NCBI GenBank assembly: GCA_002842575.1 | Contig: PHDJ01000006.1 | Span: 1 to 64,000, forward strand | Origin: Bacteroidetes bacterium HGW-Bacteroidetes-2 | GTDB taxonomy: Bacteria; Bacteroidota; Bacteroidia; Flavobacteriales; Flavobacteriaceae | DNA length: 64,000 bases | Direction of reading: 5' to 3' | In this document: piece after piece, positions 51,951 to 62,701 of the stretch | Layout of the letters: the number at the start of each line of letters is the position of its first letter | How positions within the stretch are numbered: position 1 is the stretch's first letter | Notes under the pieces: generated by a model | Told to the model about the DNA's origin: nothing | Database searches by the model: none | Seen by the model: the letters and a program-made list of their open reading frames with translations, nothing else | Position numbers and translations under genes: made by a program

Positions 51951-51984
51951 AATAAATTAATTAGCGATTGCAGGTTAACGAAAT

Positions 51985-52030
51985 TTGATTTCTGATTTGT
52001 AATCTAAAATCTAAAAATCGTCTATCTTTA
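51985..52030. repeat. Low-complexity ATCTAAAATCT repeat between infA and rpmJ
   Basis: Short variants of TGATTT, AATCTAAAATCT and CTATCTTTAATCT occur in succession. The composition matches the repeats at 49185 and 62615. No gene or terminator is evident. Confidence 0.6.
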
Positions 52031-52032
52031 AT

Positions 52033-52248
52033 CTAATATCTATAAGTTATTCTTGCCTTACTTAAATCATAAGGGCTCATTTCTAATTTTACTTTATCTC
52101 CGGGAAGTAATTTAATATAGTGCATACGCATTTTTCCCGAAATGTGTGCAGTTACTACGTGTCCATTTTCTAACTCTACTCTAAACATTGCGTTGGAAAG
52201 AGCCTCGATTATAGTTCCGTCTTGTTCTATTGCAGATTGTTTTGCCAT
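52033..52248 (-). CDS. infA: Translation initiation factor IF-1
   Basis: 71 residues, one OB fold: [30 protein letters not shown], then [32 protein letters not shown]. It binds the ribosomal A site during initiation. It starts 2 nt after the secY stop and is probably translated with it. Confidence 0.95.
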   Translation of the reverse strand: MAKQSAIEQDGTIIEALSNAMFRVELENGHVVTAHISGKMRMHYIKLLPGDKVKLEMSPYDLSKARITYRY

Positions 52249-52250
52249 AA

Positions 52251-53588
52251 TTAAGCTACTGCTTTTCTGTTTTTTCCTGTTTTCATTAAACCGTCATAAT
52301 GTCTGTTTAACAAATAGGCATTAATCTGTTGCATTGTGTCAATGGCAACCCCTACCATAATTAATAAGGATGTGCCTCCATAAAACAATGCCCAGCCTGC
52401 TTGTATTCCTAACAACTTTACAGCAAATGCAGGGAAGATAGCAATGACTGCAAGAAAAATAGAACCTGGGAGTGTTATTTGTGACATAATTTTATCTAAA
52501 TATTCACCCGTTTCAGAACCTGGTTTAATGCCTGGAACAAATCCACCACTGCGTTTTAAATCATCAGCCATTTTATTAGTAGGAACTGTGATTGCAGTAT
52601 AAAAGTAAGTAAATATGATAATCAATAAAGCGAAAACCACATTGTACCATAAGCCAAATATATCACTAAAGGCAACTGTAAAAGACTGAGCCATTTCAGA
52701 GGCTGATAGTCCAGCTACAGCAGCTGGTATAAACATAATTGCTTGTGCAAAGATAATAGGCATTACTCCAGAAGCGTTTAACTTTAACGGAATATATTGT
52801 CTAGATCCAAATGCATTTTTTTCATAGCCCCCTGTAGCAGTTCTTCTTGCATACTGCACTGGTATTTGGCGTACTGCCAAAACCAATAAGATAGAGAGTA
52901 ATATAATTACAAACCAAATAACTAATTCAATGAGGATAAAAATTAATCCACCATTAGATTCAAACACTCTGGATGCAAACTCTTGCACAAATGCTTGAGG
53001 TAATTTTGCAATAATACCTACCATAATAAGTATAGATATACCATTTCCTATACCTTTATCTGTAATTTTTTCTCCCAACCACATTGCAAAAACACACCCT
53101 GTTGTTAGTATGATTACAGAAGATGCCACAAATGTAAAGCTGCTTCCTAGTAAAAAAGCATCGCTTGGAAGGATGTTAAAAAGGTTGTAGATGTATCCTG
53201 GACCTTGTACTAAGGTAATTGCAATGGTTAACCAACGGGTAATTTGGTTGATTTTTTTTCGACCACTTTCGCCTTCTTTTTGAAGTTTTTGAAGATATGG
53301 TACTGCGATACCCATCAACTGTACAACAATAGAAGCAGAAATATAAGGCATAATGCCTAACGCAAAAACAGATGCATTTGCAAATGCACCTCCTGTAAAG
53401 GCATTAAGAAGTCCTAAAATACCGCCGTCAGTTTGATTAGCAAGCCCTTGTAATTGAGAAGCATCAATACCTGGTAAAACAACTTGTGCACCAAAACGAT
53501 AGACTAATAACAAACCAAGTGTTAAAAGAATTCTATTTCTTAGCTCTTCAATGTTCCAGATATTTTTTAGGGTATCAATAAATTTCAT
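52251..53588 (-). CDS. secY: Protein translocase channel subunit SecY
   Basis: 445 residues with ten transmembrane segments. It forms the protein-conducting channel for export across the inner membrane. Recognisable segments are [27 protein letters not shown] (plug and TM2), [28 protein letters not shown] and [18 protein letters not shown]. It lies in the spc operon after rplO. Confidence 0.95.
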   Translation of the reverse strand: MKFIDTLKNIWNIEELRNRILLTLGLLLVYRFGAQVVLPGIDASQLQGLANQTDGGILGLLNAFTGGAFANASVFALGIMPYISASIVVQLMGIAVPYLQKLQKEGESGRKKINQITRWLTIAITLVQGPGYIYNLFNILPSDAFLLGSSFTFVASSVIILTTGCVFAMWLGEKITDKGIGNGISILIMVGIIAKLPQAFVQEFASRVFESNGGLIFILIELVIWFVIILLSILLVLAVRQIPVQYARRTATGGYEKNAFGSRQYIPLKLNASGVMPIIFAQAIMFIPAAVAGLSASEMAQSFTVAFSDIFGLWYNVVFALLIIIFTYFYTAITVPTNKMADDLKRSGGFVPGIKPGSETGEYLDKIMSQITLPGSIFLAVIAIFPAFAVKLLGIQAGWALFYGGTSLLIMVGVAIDTMQQINAYLLNRHYDGLMKTGKNRKAVA

Positions 53589-53601
53589 TATCCTAGTTAT
53601 A

Positions 53602-54051
53602 TTATAGAGTTACCACTTGTCCACCTGCTGCTTCAATCACGTTTTTTGCAGTAGCAGTAAATTTGTGGGCAGATATATTCACTTTCGCTTTTAATTCTCC
53701 TCTACCTAATATCTTTACTAATTCATTTTTGGTTGCCAAGCCTAATGAAACAATAGTTTCAAAATCTAGCGTATCCTTTATTTTTTTGTCATCAACTAAT
53801 CCTTGAATAGTGTCAAGGTTAATTCCTTGATATTCTTTACGATTGACATTAGTGAACCCAAATTTAGGGACACGTCTTTGAAGTGGCATTTGACCACCTT
53901 CAAAACCAATTTTTCTAGAATATCCAGAACGAGACTTAGCCCCTTTATGACCTCTGGAAGCTGTGCCTCCAGTGCCAGATCCTTGACCACGACCTAATCT
54001 TTTGTTACTTTGAACTGAACCTGCAGCAGGTTTTAAGTTACTTAAATCCAT
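53602..54051 (-). CDS. rplO: 50S ribosomal protein L15
   Basis: 149 residues, late-assembly 50S protein. The glycine/arginine-rich N-terminus ([29 protein letters not shown]) and [18 protein letters not shown] are conserved. It lies 13 nt before secY. Confidence 0.95.
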   Translation of the reverse strand: MDLSNLKPAAGSVQSNKRLGRGQGSGTGGTASRGHKGAKSRSGYSRKIGFEGGQMPLQRRVPKFGFTNVNRKEYQGINLDTIQGLVDDKKIKDTLDFETIVSLGLATKNELVKILGRGELKAKVNISAHKFTATAKNVIEAAGGQVVTL

Positions 54052-54063
54052 AGTTTTATTGTC

Positions 54064-54246
54064 TTATTTAGCTTCTTCTACAGAAACTAAGTGTTTTACT
54101 TTATTCACCATACCAAGTATGCTTGGTGTGTCATCGTGTATTACGCTTTGATTTATTCTTTTAAGTCCTAATGACTCTAGAGTTAATTTTTGCGTTTTAG
54201 CGCGCTTAATATCGCTTCTTACTTTTGTTACTTTAATTTTTGCCAT
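54064..54246 (-). CDS. rpmD: 50S ribosomal protein L30
   Basis: 60 residues, typical bacterial length: IKVTKVRSDIKRAKTQKLTLESLGLKRINQSVIHDDTPSILGMVNKVKHLV. It lies between rpsE and rplO. Confidence 0.95.
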   Translation of the reverse strand: MAKIKVTKVRSDIKRAKTQKLTLESLGLKRINQSVIHDDTPSILGMVNKVKHLVSVEEAK

Positions 54247-54257
54247 ATCTCGTTTTA

Positions 54258-54782
54258 TTAACCTTTGAAAACTTTTTCTAACGAAATTCCACGTTGTTTT
54301 GCAACAGTATGTGCACTTCGCATTTGTAATAAAGCATCAAAAGTAGCTTTAACCACGTTATGTGGGTTTGAAGATCCTTGTGATTTTGATAATACATCGT
54401 GTACACCAACTGCTTCAAGTACCGCACGAACAGCACCTCCAGCAATTAATCCAGTTCCAGGAGCAGCAGGAATTAGGTTAACTCTTGCTCCGCCGAATTT
54501 ACCTTTTTGTTCGTGAGGCAAAGTTACTTTGTTTAGAGGAATACGAACCAGATTTTTCTTTGCATCTTCAATAGCTTTTGCAATTGCGCTAGCTACATCT
54601 TTAGATTTTCCAAGTCCTTGACCCACAACTCCGTTTTCATCACCCACAACTACAATAGCTGAAAATCCGAAAGCTCTACCACCTTTAGTTACTTTAGTAA
54701 CACGTTGTACTCCAACTAAGCGGTCTTTTAATTCAATTCCACTTGGTTTTACCAGTTCTACGTTTTTATAATTTTGATACAT
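54258..54782 (-). CDS. rpsE: 30S ribosomal protein S5
   Basis: 174 residues. The double-stranded-RNA-binding-like N-terminal domain ([31 protein letters not shown]) and the C-terminal domain ([27 protein letters not shown]) are intact. It acts in decoding accuracy. It lies between rplR and rpmD. Confidence 0.95.
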   Translation of the reverse strand: MYQNYKNVELVKPSGIELKDRLVGVQRVTKVTKGGRAFGFSAIVVVGDENGVVGQGLGKSKDVASAIAKAIEDAKKNLVRIPLNKVTLPHEQKGKFGGARVNLIPAAPGTGLIAGGAVRAVLEAVGVHDVLSKSQGSSNPHNVVKATFDALLQMRSAHTVAKQRGISLEKVFKG

Positions 54783-54788
54783 AATATT

Positions 54789-55145
54789 TTAGAATTTAAG
54801 TCCGCCTTCTCTAGCGCCTTCAGCTAATGATTTAATTCTTCCGTGGTATAAATACCCACCTCTATCAAAAGAAATTGTATCTACTCCAGCTTTTACTGCT
54901 TTTTCGGCAATTGCTTTTCCAACTAGTTTTGCTGCTTCTACTTTACTAGCTTTTGAAACATCTATGTCTTTATCTCTTGAGGATGCTGCAGTAATAGTCT
55001 TACCAGAAACATCATCAATTAATTGTGCGTAAATTTCTTTATTGCTTCTAAAGACAGCTAATCTTGGTTTTTGTTCAGAACCGGAAACAATTTTACGGAT
55101 TCTAAATCTTATTCTATCTCTTCTATCGTTTTTAGATAATGCCAT
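54789..55145 (-). CDS. rplR: 50S ribosomal protein L18
   Basis: 118 residues, 5S rRNA binder. [35 protein letters not shown] and [32 protein letters not shown] are conserved. It lies 10 nt after rplF. Confidence 0.95.
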   Translation of the reverse strand: MALSKNDRRDRIRFRIRKIVSGSEQKPRLAVFRSNKEIYAQLIDDVSGKTITAASSRDKDIDVSKASKVEAAKLVGKAIAEKAVKAGVDTISFDRGGYLYHGRIKSLAEGAREGGLKF

Positions 55146-55155
55146 AACTTTATGC

Positions 55156-55698
55156 TTATGCAGATTTACCTGCTTTTCTTCTTAATAGTTCTCCTACAAA
55201 TTTAATACCTTTTCCTTTGTAAGGTTCAGGTTTACGGAAACCACGTATTTTTGCGGCTACTTGTCCAACTAACTGTTTGTCAAATGACGTTAATTTTACA
55301 ACTGGATTCTTCCCTTTTTCACTGATGGTTTCTACTACTACTTCTGGAGCAATATCAAGTACAATGTTATGCGAATATCCAAGTGCAAGATCTAATTTTT
55401 GTCCTTGGTTGCTAGCTCTATATCCTACCCCAACTAATTCTAATTCTTTGGTCCACCCTGCGGAAACACCATGAATCATATTGTTAACTAAGGAGCGGTA
55501 TAGACCGTGTAATGTACGGTGTTGTTTAGCGTCTGATGGACGTTCAACATATACATTTTCTTCTTCAACCTTTATGGTTACTTCAGAAAACTCTTGTTTT
55601 AATTCTCCCAACTTTCCTTTAACAGTAATGATGTTATCATCAATATGTACTGTAACGCCACTTGGGATTGCTACTGGATTATTACCTATTCTAGACAT
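55156..55698 (-). CDS. rplF: 50S ribosomal protein L6
   Basis: 180 residues. Two L6 repeats are followed by the conserved C-terminal [31 protein letters not shown]. It binds near the factor-binding site of the 50S subunit. It lies between rpsH and rplR. Confidence 0.95.
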   Translation of the reverse strand: MSRIGNNPVAIPSGVTVHIDDNIITVKGKLGELKQEFSEVTIKVEEENVYVERPSDAKQHRTLHGLYRSLVNNMIHGVSAGWTKELELVGVGYRASNQGQKLDLALGYSHNIVLDIAPEVVVETISEKGKNPVVKLTSFDKQLVGQVAAKIRGFRKPEPYKGKGIKFVGELLRRKAGKSA

Positions 55699-55713
55699 TT
55701 CTTTTGTCGTTTA

Positions 55714-56115
55714 TTAGTATACGTAACACAATAATTCTCCTCCAACATTCTCTGCCTTGGCTTGCTTTCCGGTCATTACTCCGTGTGAAGTAGAGACAAT
55801 GGCAATTCCTAAACCGTTTAAGATTCTTGGAAGTTCTGTTGAACTTGCGTATTTACGTAAACCAGGTTTACTAATTCGTTGAATTTTTCTTATTACAGGC
55901 TCTTTAGTTACTTTGTCATATTTGATGGCGATTTTAATAGTTCCTTGTGGACCATTGTCGTCTTCAAATTTATAACTAAGGATGTACCCTTGATCGAATA
56001 AGATTTTAGTTATCTCTTTCTTTAGATTAGATGCAGGTATTTCAACCACTCTGTGGTTTGCATGAATTGCATTTCTAAGCCTTGTAAGATAATCTGCGAT
56101 TGGATCTGTTGTCAT
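55714..56115 (-). CDS. rpsH: 30S ribosomal protein S8
   Basis: 133 residues. Conserved TDPIADYLTRLRNAIHANHRVVEIPASNLKKEI and the C-terminal LGIAIVSTSHGVMTGKQAKAENVGGELLCYVY. In Escherichia coli S8 represses the spc operon. A 120-nt gap to rpsN, with a short hairpin, precedes it. Confidence 0.95.
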   Translation of the reverse strand: MTTDPIADYLTRLRNAIHANHRVVEIPASNLKKEITKILFDQGYILSYKFEDDNGPQGTIKIAIKYDKVTKEPVIRKIQRISKPGLRKYASSTELPRILNGLGIAIVSTSHGVMTGKQAKAENVGGELLCYVY

Positions 56116-56182
56116 TTTATTGAATTTGCGGATGTGGTTTTTCGTCTTACCGAAACCTTCATCCAGTTATTTTAATTTTATG

Positions 56183-56203
56183 AATTGTTGTAAAGCAACA
56201 ATT
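56183..56203 (-). promoter_or_regulatory. Short perfect hairpin in the rpsN-rpsH gap
   Basis: AATTGTTG and CAACAATT pair around a 5-nt loop in the 120-nt gap ahead of rpsH. It has no T-run, so it is not a terminator. It could be a regulatory or processing hairpin. Confidence 0.4.
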
Positions 56204-56235
56204 TCACAGTTTTTTGCAATAAACAAGTATCTTTA

Positions 56236-56505
56236 TTACCAACTTGCTTTTCTAACTCCTGGAATTAAACCTTGGTTTGCCATTTCACGAAACATAACAC
56301 GTGAAAGTCCAAAAGTTCGCATATATCCTCTAGGGCGTCCAGTTAATTTACAGCGGTTGTGTAAACGAACAGGTGAAGCATTTTTAGGCAGTTTTTGTAA
56401 TGCGTCATAATCTCCAGCTTCTTTTAAAGCTTTTCTTTTTTCAGCATATCTATCTACTGTCTTTTGTCTTTTAACCTCACGGGCTTTCATTGATTCTTTA
56501 GCCAT
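56236..56505 (-). CDS. rpsN: 30S ribosomal protein S14, zinc-free type
   Basis: 89 residues, the longer C-minus form lacking the CxxC zinc pairs. Only one Cys remains, in [23 protein letters not shown]. It lies 3 nt after rplE. Confidence 0.95.
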   Translation of the reverse strand: MAKESMKAREVKRQKTVDRYAEKRKALKEAGDYDALQKLPKNASPVRLHNRCKLTGRPRGYMRTFGLSRVMFREMANQGLIPGVRKASW

Positions 56506-56508
56506 CTC

Positions 56509-57060
56509 TTAATTCTTTTTAAAAGGTAATCCTAGTTCCGTTAATAATGATTTTGCTTCCTTGTCTGTTTCAGCGTTGGTAACAAATGTGATGTCCATAC
56601 CTTGGATTTTATTTACTTTGTCAATATCAATTTCTGGGAAAATGATTTGTTCGGTAACCCCTAGGTTGTAATTTCCTCTCCCATCAAATCCAGATGCTTT
56701 AATTCCATTAAAGTCGCGTACTCGTGGTAGTGCAGAAGTTACTAATCTATCTAAAAACTCATACATTCTTTCTCCACGTAAAGTTACTTTAACGCCTATT
56801 GGCATTCCTTTTCGAAGTTTGAAAGATGCAACGTCTTTTTTAGAAATAGTTGCAATTGCTTTTTGCCCAACAATTCTTGAAATTTCATCTACTGAATAGT
56901 CGATCAATTTCTTGTCAGCAACAGCAGCACCAACTCCTCTTGAGATTACTATTTTTTGCAGTTTTGGAACTTGCATTACATTTTTGTAACCAAATTCTTC
57001 CTGAAGAGCAGCGATTATACGGCTCTTATATTCTTCTTTAAGTCTTGGTGAATATCCCAT
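56509..57060 (-). CDS. rplE: 50S ribosomal protein L5
   Basis: 183 residues, 5S rRNA-associated protein contacting P-site tRNA. Conserved [44 protein letters not shown] and [23 protein letters not shown]. It lies 2 nt after rplX. Confidence 0.95.
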   Translation of the reverse strand: MGYSPRLKEEYKSRIIAALQEEFGYKNVMQVPKLQKIVISRGVGAAVADKKLIDYSVDEISRIVGQKAIATISKKDVASFKLRKGMPIGVKVTLRGERMYEFLDRLVTSALPRVRDFNGIKASGFDGRGNYNLGVTEQIIFPEIDIDKVNKIQGMDITFVTNAETDKEAKSLLTELGLPFKKN

Positions 57061-57062
57061 AA

Positions 57063-57377
57063 CTAAATTACTTCATTAGATTTTTTTGAAAAACGCACTT
57101 TTTTGTCGCCTTCCATTCTATAGCCAACTCTTGTTGCTTTTTTTGATTTAGCATCAATTAAAGACAGGTTGGAAATGTGGATAGGGGCTTCCTTTTTTAC
57201 AATACCTCCTTGTGGGCTTTTTGCATTAGGTTTTTGATGTTTAGACACCAAGTTTATTCCTTCCACTATGGCTTTATTTTTGTCAAGAAATATTTTCATC
57301 ACTTTACCTTCAGATCCTTTGTGGTCTCCTGCAATAACAGTAACGTTATCTCCTGATTTAATTTTAAGCTTTGTCAT
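57063..57377 (-). CDS. rplX: 50S ribosomal protein L24
   Basis: 104 residues, assembly initiator of the 50S subunit. It has a KOW motif ([22 protein letters not shown]) and a C-terminal [23 protein letters not shown]. It lies 12 nt after rplN. Confidence 0.95.
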   Translation of the reverse strand: MTKLKIKSGDNVTVIAGDHKGSEGKVMKIFLDKNKAIVEGINLVSKHQKPNAKSPQGGIVKKEAPIHISNLSLIDAKSKKATRVGYRMEGDKKVRFSKKSNEVI

Positions 57378-57389
57378 CTTATATACGTA

Positions 57390-57758
57390 TTAAAGCACCT
57401 CAGGTGCTAGTGATACAATTTTCATAAATTGTTTATCACGAAGTTCTCTGGCAACAGGGCCAAAAACACGTGTTCCTCTCATTTCTCCAGCAGGGTTCAA
57501 TAGAACACAAGCGTTATCATCAAATCGGATGTAAGAGCCATCTGGTCTTCTCACCTCTTTAGTGGTACGAACAACAACTGCTGTAGATACTGCACCTTTT
57601 TTAATGTTTCCATTAGGTGTAGCTTCTTTTACAGTTACTACAATCTTGTCTCCTAAGGAAGCGTACCGTTTTTTTGTACCTCCCAAAACACGGATGGTAA
57701 GCACTTCTTTTGCTCCCGTGTTGTCTGCAACTTTAAGTCTTGATTCTTGTTGTAACAT
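57390..57758 (-). CDS. rplN: 50S ribosomal protein L14
   Basis: 122 residues: [28 protein letters not shown], then [41 protein letters not shown]. It is part of an intersubunit bridge. It starts 2 nt after rpsQ. Confidence 0.95.
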   Translation of the reverse strand: MLQQESRLKVADNTGAKEVLTIRVLGGTKKRYASLGDKIVVTVKEATPNGNIKKGAVSTAVVVRTTKEVRRPDGSYIRFDDNACVLLNPAGEMRGTRVFGPVARELRDKQFMKIVSLAPEVL

Positions 57759-57760
57759 GA

Positions 57761-58018
57761 TTATTTAGCTCTTTCTAAAATTTCTACTAGTCTCCAACAT
57801 TTAGATTTACTTAAGGGTCTTGTTTCCATGATTCTTACAGTATCTCCTTCGTTGCAGTCGTTTTTTTCATCGTGCGCGACATATTTCTTAGTCTTTAACA
57901 CGAACTTTCCGTACATTGGGTGTTTTACCTTTTTTACTTCGGCAACTACAATGGATTTTTCCATTTTATTGCTGGTTACTACCCCTACACGTTCTTTTCT
58001 TAAATTTCTTTTTTCCAT
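57761..58018 (-). CDS. rpsQ: 30S ribosomal protein S17
   Basis: 85 residues, OB-fold 16S rRNA binder: [34 protein letters not shown] and [25 protein letters not shown]. It lies between rpmC and rplN. Confidence 0.95.
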   Translation of the reverse strand: MEKRNLRKERVGVVTSNKMEKSIVVAEVKKVKHPMYGKFVLKTKKYVAHDEKNDCNEGDTVRIMETRPLSKSKCWRLVEILERAK

Positions 58019-58035
58019 CTTTAAGCTTCGTACAG

Positions 58036-58227
58036 TTATTGCACTTCTCTTTTAGTTAGTTCTGTCTCAATTCTAGCAATGGATCTTCTTTGATCTCTTA
58101 GTTGAATTGGATTTTCCAACGGTGAAATGGCATGTGCCATTTTTAAGTCTGAATATGATTTTCTAGACTCAACAAGTTTTTCTTGTAACTTAGCTAAAGT
58201 TGCTTCTTTTATTTCTGCTTGTTTCAT
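58036..58227 (-). CDS. rpmC: 50S ribosomal protein L29
   Basis: 63 residues, helical hairpin protein at the peptide exit tunnel: [47 protein letters not shown]. It lies between rplP and rpsQ. Confidence 0.95.
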   Translation of the reverse strand: MKQAEIKEATLAKLQEKLVESRKSYSDLKMAHAISPLENPIQLRDQRRSIARIETELTKREVQ

Positions 58228-58239
58228 AATATCGAATAA

Positions 58240-58659
58240 TTAAGCTTGAAAATCTCTAGCGGTTATAAACTTAGTTTTTACTGGCAGTTTTTGTGCTGCA
58301 AGGCGCATTGCCTCTTTTGCTACATCTGCGGGTACTCCTGCTACTTCAAAAAGTATTCGCCCTGGTTTTACAATTGCTACCCAATATTCAACGGCGCCTT
58401 TACCTTTACCCATACGTACTTCAAGAGGTTTTTTGGTAATAGGCTTGTCTGGAAATATTTTTATCCAAAGTTGCCCTTCTCTTTTCATAAAACGAGTAGC
58501 AGCAATACGTGCGGCTTCAATTTGACGTGCAGTTAGAAAATCTGAATCTAACGATTTTATGCCAAAGGTTCCATTTGAAAGTTGATTTCCTCGTTGGGAA
58601 ATACCTTTCATACGTCCTTTTTGTTGTTTACGGAATTTTGTTCTTTTAGGTTGTAACAT
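58240..58659 (-). CDS. rplP: 50S ribosomal protein L16
   Basis: 139 residues, organises the A-site region of the 50S subunit. Conserved [45 protein letters not shown] and [28 protein letters not shown]. It lies 18 nt after rpsC. Confidence 0.95.
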   Translation of the reverse strand: MLQPKRTKFRKQQKGRMKGISQRGNQLSNGTFGIKSLDSDFLTARQIEAARIAATRFMKREGQLWIKIFPDKPITKKPLEVRMGKGKGAVEYWVAIVKPGRILFEVAGVPADVAKEAMRLAAQKLPVKTKFITARDFQA

Positions 58660-58677
58660 TTTTCTTTCTTTAAAAAA

Positions 58678-59409
58678 TTACTTTCTACGACGTGGTTTGT
58701 TACCACCTCTTGGCGGTGCTGCTGGTCTATCTCCTCCTTTTCCTTCTTTCTTGGATAAACCAACAAGTGGGGAAAGTTCTCTTTTACCAAATACTTCACC
58801 TTTCATAATCCATACTTTAACTCCCAATCTACCATAGGTAGTGTGGGATTCTACTAAAGCATAGTCTATGTCTGCTCTAAAAGTTGATAAAGGAATACGA
58901 CCATCTTTGTAGGATTCTGAACGTGCCATTTCAGCTCCATTCAAACGTCCTGAAATTTGAACTTTAATTCCTTCTGCATTCATTCGCATAGCAGCAGTAA
59001 TTGCCATTTTTATAGCGCGTCTATAAGAAATTCTACTTTCAATTTGACGAGCAATACTTGTTGCTACTAGGAATGCATCGAGTTCAGGTCTTTTAATTTC
59101 AAAAATATTGATCTGTACTTCTTTACCTGTAATCTTTTTAAGTTCTTCTTTTAACTTGTCTACCTCCTGACCTGCTTTCCCGATAATAATTCCCGGTCTT
59201 GCAGTGGTGATAGTAACGGTTACAAGTTTAAGAGTTCTTTCAATGATTACTCTAGACACACTTGCTTTTGCTAAACGAGCGTGAACATATTTTCTAATCT
59301 TGTCGTCTTCGGCAAGTTTATCACCGTAGTCATTACCTCCGTACCAGTTAGATTCCCATCCTCTGATTATTCCTAGGCGATTTCCGATTGGATTTGTCTT
59401 CTGTCCCAT
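58678..59409 (-). CDS. rpsC: 30S ribosomal protein S3
   Basis: 243 residues. It has a KH domain ([34 protein letters not shown]) and the C-terminal RNA-binding domain ([19 protein letters not shown]). A short Pro/Gly/Arg tail ([19 protein letters not shown]) follows. It helps unwind mRNA at the entry site. Its start overlaps the rplV stop by one base (TAATG). Confidence 0.95.
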   Translation of the reverse strand: MGQKTNPIGNRLGIIRGWESNWYGGNDYGDKLAEDDKIRKYVHARLAKASVSRVIIERTLKLVTVTITTARPGIIIGKAGQEVDKLKEELKKITGKEVQINIFEIKRPELDAFLVATSIARQIESRISYRRAIKMAITAAMRMNAEGIKVQISGRLNGAEMARSESYKDGRIPLSTFRADIDYALVESHTTYGRLGVKVWIMKGEVFGKRELSPLVGLSKKEGKGGDRPAAPPRGGNKPRRRK

Positions 59410-59822
59410 TATGAATTGCTTTGTGTGTTATCATTAGCTCCTAATACCAGTGTTACGTGGTTTGAGCGTTTTCTAATTCTGTGCGCGCGACCTTGAGGTG
59501 CAGTGCGAAGTCTTTTTAACATAGAGCCTCCATCTACACGAATTTCTTTTACAAAAAGATCTGCATCTTCAATGCTTGAATCCTCATTTTTTGCTTGCCA
59601 GTTAGCAATGGCAGACAATAAAAGTTTTTCTAGCCTGCGTGAAGATTCTTTTGAACTGAACTTCAAAATACTAAGCGCTTTATTAACTTTTTCACCGCGT
59701 ACTAAATCTGCCATAAGGCGCATTTTTCTTGGTGATGTTGGGCAGTTATTCAACTTTGCAAAAGCTATAGTTTTCTTAGCTTCTTTCATTTGCTCTGCTC
59801 TTTCTTTTTTACGAACTCCCAT
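59409..59822 (-). CDS. rplV: 50S ribosomal protein L22
   Basis: 137 residues with a conserved core ([30 protein letters not shown]) and the beta hairpin reaching into the exit tunnel ([28 protein letters not shown]). It lies between rpsS and rpsC. Confidence 0.95.
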   Translation of the reverse strand: MGVRKKERAEQMKEAKKTIAFAKLNNCPTSPRKMRLMADLVRGEKVNKALSILKFSSKESSRRLEKLLLSAIANWQAKNEDSSIEDADLFVKEIRVDGGSMLKRLRTAPQGRAHRIRKRSNHVTLVLGANDNTQSNS

Positions 59823-59828
59823 AGCTTA

Positions 59829-60107
59829 TTATTTTTTTCCTTTATTTTTTGCACCTGCATGACCTCTGAAAGATCGTGTGGGTGAAAATTCGCCTAGTTT
59901 ATGTCCTACCATATTTTCAGTAACATATACAGGAACAAATTGTCGCCCGTTGTGTACTGCTATGGTTTGCCCAACGAAATCTGGAGTAATCATAGATGCT
60001 CTTGACCAAGTTTTGATTACGCTTTTCTTGTTTGATTCTACGTTTAGTTGAACTTTCTTTTCTAATTTATAGTGAACGTAAGGTCCTTTTTTTAATGAAC
60101 GTGCCAT
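59829..60107 (-). CDS. rpsS: 30S ribosomal protein S19
   Basis: 92 residues, 30S head protein: [62 protein letters not shown]. It lies 6 nt before rplV. Confidence 0.95.
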   Translation of the reverse strand: MARSLKKGPYVHYKLEKKVQLNVESNKKSVIKTWSRASMITPDFVGQTIAVHNGRQFVPVYVTENMVGHKLGEFSPTRSFRGHAGAKNKGKK

Positions 60108-60113
60108 ATGTTT

Positions 60114-60938
60114 TTATTTCTTTCTACGTTCTACAATATATTTATTACTCGCTTTCGTTTTAGAACGGGTTCTGTAACCTTTAGCAGGCAAACCTTTTCT
60201 AGAACGTGGATGTCCTCCTGAGGCGCGACCTTCTCCACCACCCATTGGGTGATCTACAGGATTCATCGCCACTGGCCTTGTGCGTGGTCTTCTACCTAGC
60301 CATCTGCTTCTACCTGCTTTACCAGATACAAGTAATTGATGGTCACTGTTTGAAACAGCTCCGATAGTTGCCATACATGTAACAAGAATTAATCTAGTTT
60401 CACCTGAGGGCAATTTTACAGTTGCAAATTTCCCGTCTCTTGCCATAAGTTGTGCAAATGCACCGGCACTTCGAGCCATTGTCGCTCCTTGTCCGGGGCG
60501 AAGCTCTATACAAGAAATAATGGTTCCTAATGGAATTATGGAAAGTGGCATACAGTTTCCTATTTCTGGTGCTACATCTGCTCCAGATAAAAGGTTTTGA
60601 CCTACTTGTAGTCCATTTTGTGCTATGATATAACGCTTTTCACCATCTTGGTAATTAAGCAGTGCTATAAAAGCGGTTCTGTTTGGATCGTACTCGATAG
60701 ATTGAACAGTTGCGGGAATACCCTCTTTGTTTCTTTTAAAATCTATGATACGATACTTTTGTTTGTGACCTCCACCTACTTGACGGATGGTCATTTTTCC
60801 TTGACTGTTTCTACCTCCTGATCTTTTTTTCGGAACAAGCAAGCTTTTTTCCGGCTTATCAGTAGTAATGGTGTCAAAACCATTTACTACTCTAAAACGC
60901 TGACCTGGGGTGATAGGTTTTAATTTTCTTACTGACAT
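60114..60938 (-). CDS. rplB: 50S ribosomal protein L2
   Basis: 274 residues, near the peptidyl-transferase centre and needed for subunit joining. Conserved [28 protein letters not shown] and the C-terminal [28 protein letters not shown] with the functional His. It lies between rplW and rpsS. Confidence 0.95.
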   Translation of the reverse strand: MSVRKLKPITPGQRFRVVNGFDTITTDKPEKSLLVPKKRSGGRNSQGKMTIRQVGGGHKQKYRIIDFKRNKEGIPATVQSIEYDPNRTAFIALLNYQDGEKRYIIAQNGLQVGQNLLSGADVAPEIGNCMPLSIIPLGTIISCIELRPGQGATMARSAGAFAQLMARDGKFATVKLPSGETRLILVTCMATIGAVSNSDHQLLVSGKAGRSRWLGRRPRTRPVAMNPVDHPMGGGEGRASGGHPRSRKGLPAKGYRTRSKTKASNKYIVERRKK

Positions 60939-60951
60939 TTTTGTCTAATTT

Positions 60952-61242
60952 CTAGATGTTGTTATAAAAATCTATGGTATCACCTTCCGCTACCTGTACA
61001 ATTGCTTTTTTATATGCACTTGTTTTACCAGTTACGACACCCGTTTTTGTGAAACGAGTTTTTCTGTCGGGGCGGACATTTATTGTGCGAACTTTAGTAA
61101 CAGAAACTCCAAAAGCAGCTTCAATGGCTCCTTTTATTTCTATCTTATTCGCCTTACTATCAACCACAAAGCCGTAACGATTTTTGTCTTCAGCGTCTTT
61201 AGTAGCCTTTTCTGTAATTATAGGTTTTATTAAGATATTCAT
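60952..61242 (-). CDS. rplW: 50S ribosomal protein L23
   Basis: 96 residues, exit-tunnel rim protein that docks trigger factor and SRP: LIKPIITEKATKDAEDKNRYGFVVDSKANKIEIKGAIEAAFGVSVTKVRTINV. It lies 5 nt after rplD. Confidence 0.95.
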   Translation of the reverse strand: MNILIKPIITEKATKDAEDKNRYGFVVDSKANKIEIKGAIEAAFGVSVTKVRTINVRPDRKTRFTKTGVVTGKTSAYKKAIVQVAEGDTIDFYNNI

Positions 61243-61247
61243 GGTTT

Positions 61248-61877
61248 CTATTTACTTAAGTTTGATTCAATTCCTTCCAAAGAACCTTCTAATAGCACTA
61301 AGCTATTTGCGTTTAAAATTTTGTAAGTACTTAATTCTGAATTTATTAAGACTTCGGTGCCTTTTAAATTGCGCGAGGACAAATATACATTATTATTTAA
61401 CTCTCCCAACACAAACAAAGATTTTTTGTTTTCTAAACCTAAAGTCTTTAAAAGACTGGTAAAATTCTTTGTTCTTGGTGTGTCAAATTGAAAATCTTCT
61501 AGTACATAAATAGCTTTGTCGTTTGCTTTCATCGTTAATGCCGATTTTCTTGCTAAACGCTTTAGGCTTTTATTAAGTTTGAAAGAGTAGCTTCTTGGTC
61601 TTGGACCAAATACCCTACCTCCACCTTTAAACAATGGGTTTTTAATGTTACCAGCACGTGCAGTACCCGTTCCCTTTTGTTTTTTTATTTTTCTTGTACT
61701 ACCTTTAATTTCTGCTCTTTCTTTAGATTTGTGCGTTCCTTGTCTTTGGTTAGCCAAGTATTGCTTTACATCTAAGTAAACTGCATGATTGTTAGGTTCT
61801 ATTTCAAAAACATCTTTAGAAAGGGTTACCTCTCTACCTGTTTCTTTTCCGTTAATATCTAATACCGCTACCTTCAT
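61248..61877 (-). CDS. rplD: 50S ribosomal protein L4
   Basis: I start at ATG 61877 ([17 protein letters not shown], 209 residues), which overlaps the rplC stop as TAATG; the ORF-track start lies inside rplC. The exit-tunnel loop region is KGSTRKIKKQKGTGTARAGNIKNPLFKGGGRVFGPRPRSY. In enterobacteria L4 regulates the S10 operon; nothing here proves that for this organism. Confidence 0.95.
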   Translation of the reverse strand: MKVAVLDINGKETGREVTLSKDVFEIEPNNHAVYLDVKQYLANQRQGTHKSKERAEIKGSTRKIKKQKGTGTARAGNIKNPLFKGGGRVFGPRPRSYSFKLNKSLKRLARKSALTMKANDKAIYVLEDFQFDTPRTKNFTSLLKTLGLENKKSLFVLGELNNNVYLSSRNLKGTEVLINSELSTYKILNANSLVLLEGSLEGIESNLSK

Positions 61878-62488
61878 TATTTCTGAATAATTACATAAGC
61901 GTTTTTGTGACCTGGAACACATCCTTTAACCACAAGCAAGTTCTTTTCTGGAACTACTTTTAAAACTCTTAAATTTTCAACTTTAACTTTATCACCACCC
62001 ATTCTACCTGCCATTCGCATTCCTTTGAATACTCTTGCAGGATACGATGCAGCTCCTATAGAACCTGGTGCTCTTAAACGGTTGTGTTGACCGTGAGTGG
62101 CTTGACCTACTCCGGCAAAACCGTGTCGTTTTACTACCCCTTGAAATCCTTTTCCTTTTGAGATTCCGGAAATATCCACAAATTCTCCTTCGATAAATTG
62201 ATTTACAGTGATGGTATCACCTAATTTAAAATTTTCTTCAAATCCTTGGAATTCTACGACTTTCCGTTTTGCAACGGTTCCTGCTTTTTTTGCATGCCCT
62301 TCAGCAGCTTTATTTACAGTCTTTTTGTCATCGAAACCAAGTTGAAGAGCCTCATACCCGTCAACCTCTTTGGTTCTGACTTGGGTAACTACACATGGTC
62401 CTGCTTCTATAACGGTGCAAGGAATATTTTTTCCTTTCTCGTCAAAGATGCTGGTCATGCCTACTTTTCTTCCAATTAACCCAGACAT
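61877..62488 (-). CDS. rplC: 50S ribosomal protein L3
   Basis: 203 residues: [38 protein letters not shown] and [55 protein letters not shown], the latter including the glutamine that PrmB methylates. It follows rpsJ after a 213-nt gap that contains nested hairpins. Confidence 0.95.
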   Translation of the reverse strand: MSGLIGRKVGMTSIFDEKGKNIPCTVIEAGPCVVTQVRTKEVDGYEALQLGFDDKKTVNKAAEGHAKKAGTVAKRKVVEFQGFEENFKLGDTITVNQFIEGEFVDISGISKGKGFQGVVKRHGFAGVGQATHGQHNRLRAPGSIGAASYPARVFKGMRMAGRMGGDKVKVENLRVLKVVPEKNLLVVKGCVPGHKNAYVIIQK

Positions 62489-62614
62489 ATTTATTTAATT
62501 ATTAATTAATACTCGTTTTTATTCTACTTATTTTAAAAAAAATAGGGTCAAAATACTTTCAACCCTGAATGTATTTTTCCGTTTTTCCTTCGCTCGCAGC
62601 TCTGGACATGTAGG

Positions 62615-62688
62615 ATTGAAGACTATGGTTTTATGATTTCTGATATAAGATTTATATTTATTTAAATCTTATATCCTTAATCTTCAAT
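62615..62688 (-). promoter_or_regulatory. Nested inverted repeats in the rpsJ-rplC gap
   Basis: The inner stem GATATAAGATTT (62642-62653) and AAATCTTATATC (62664-62675) is a perfect 12 bp with a 10-nt loop. An outer 8-bp stem ATTGAAGA / TCTTCAAT (62615-62622, 62681-62688) encloses it. There is no T-run after it on the minus strand. Candidates are a leader regulator, an RNA processing site or a mobile intergenic repeat. Confidence 0.55.
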
Positions 62689-62701
62689 CGGAATTTAATT
62701 A

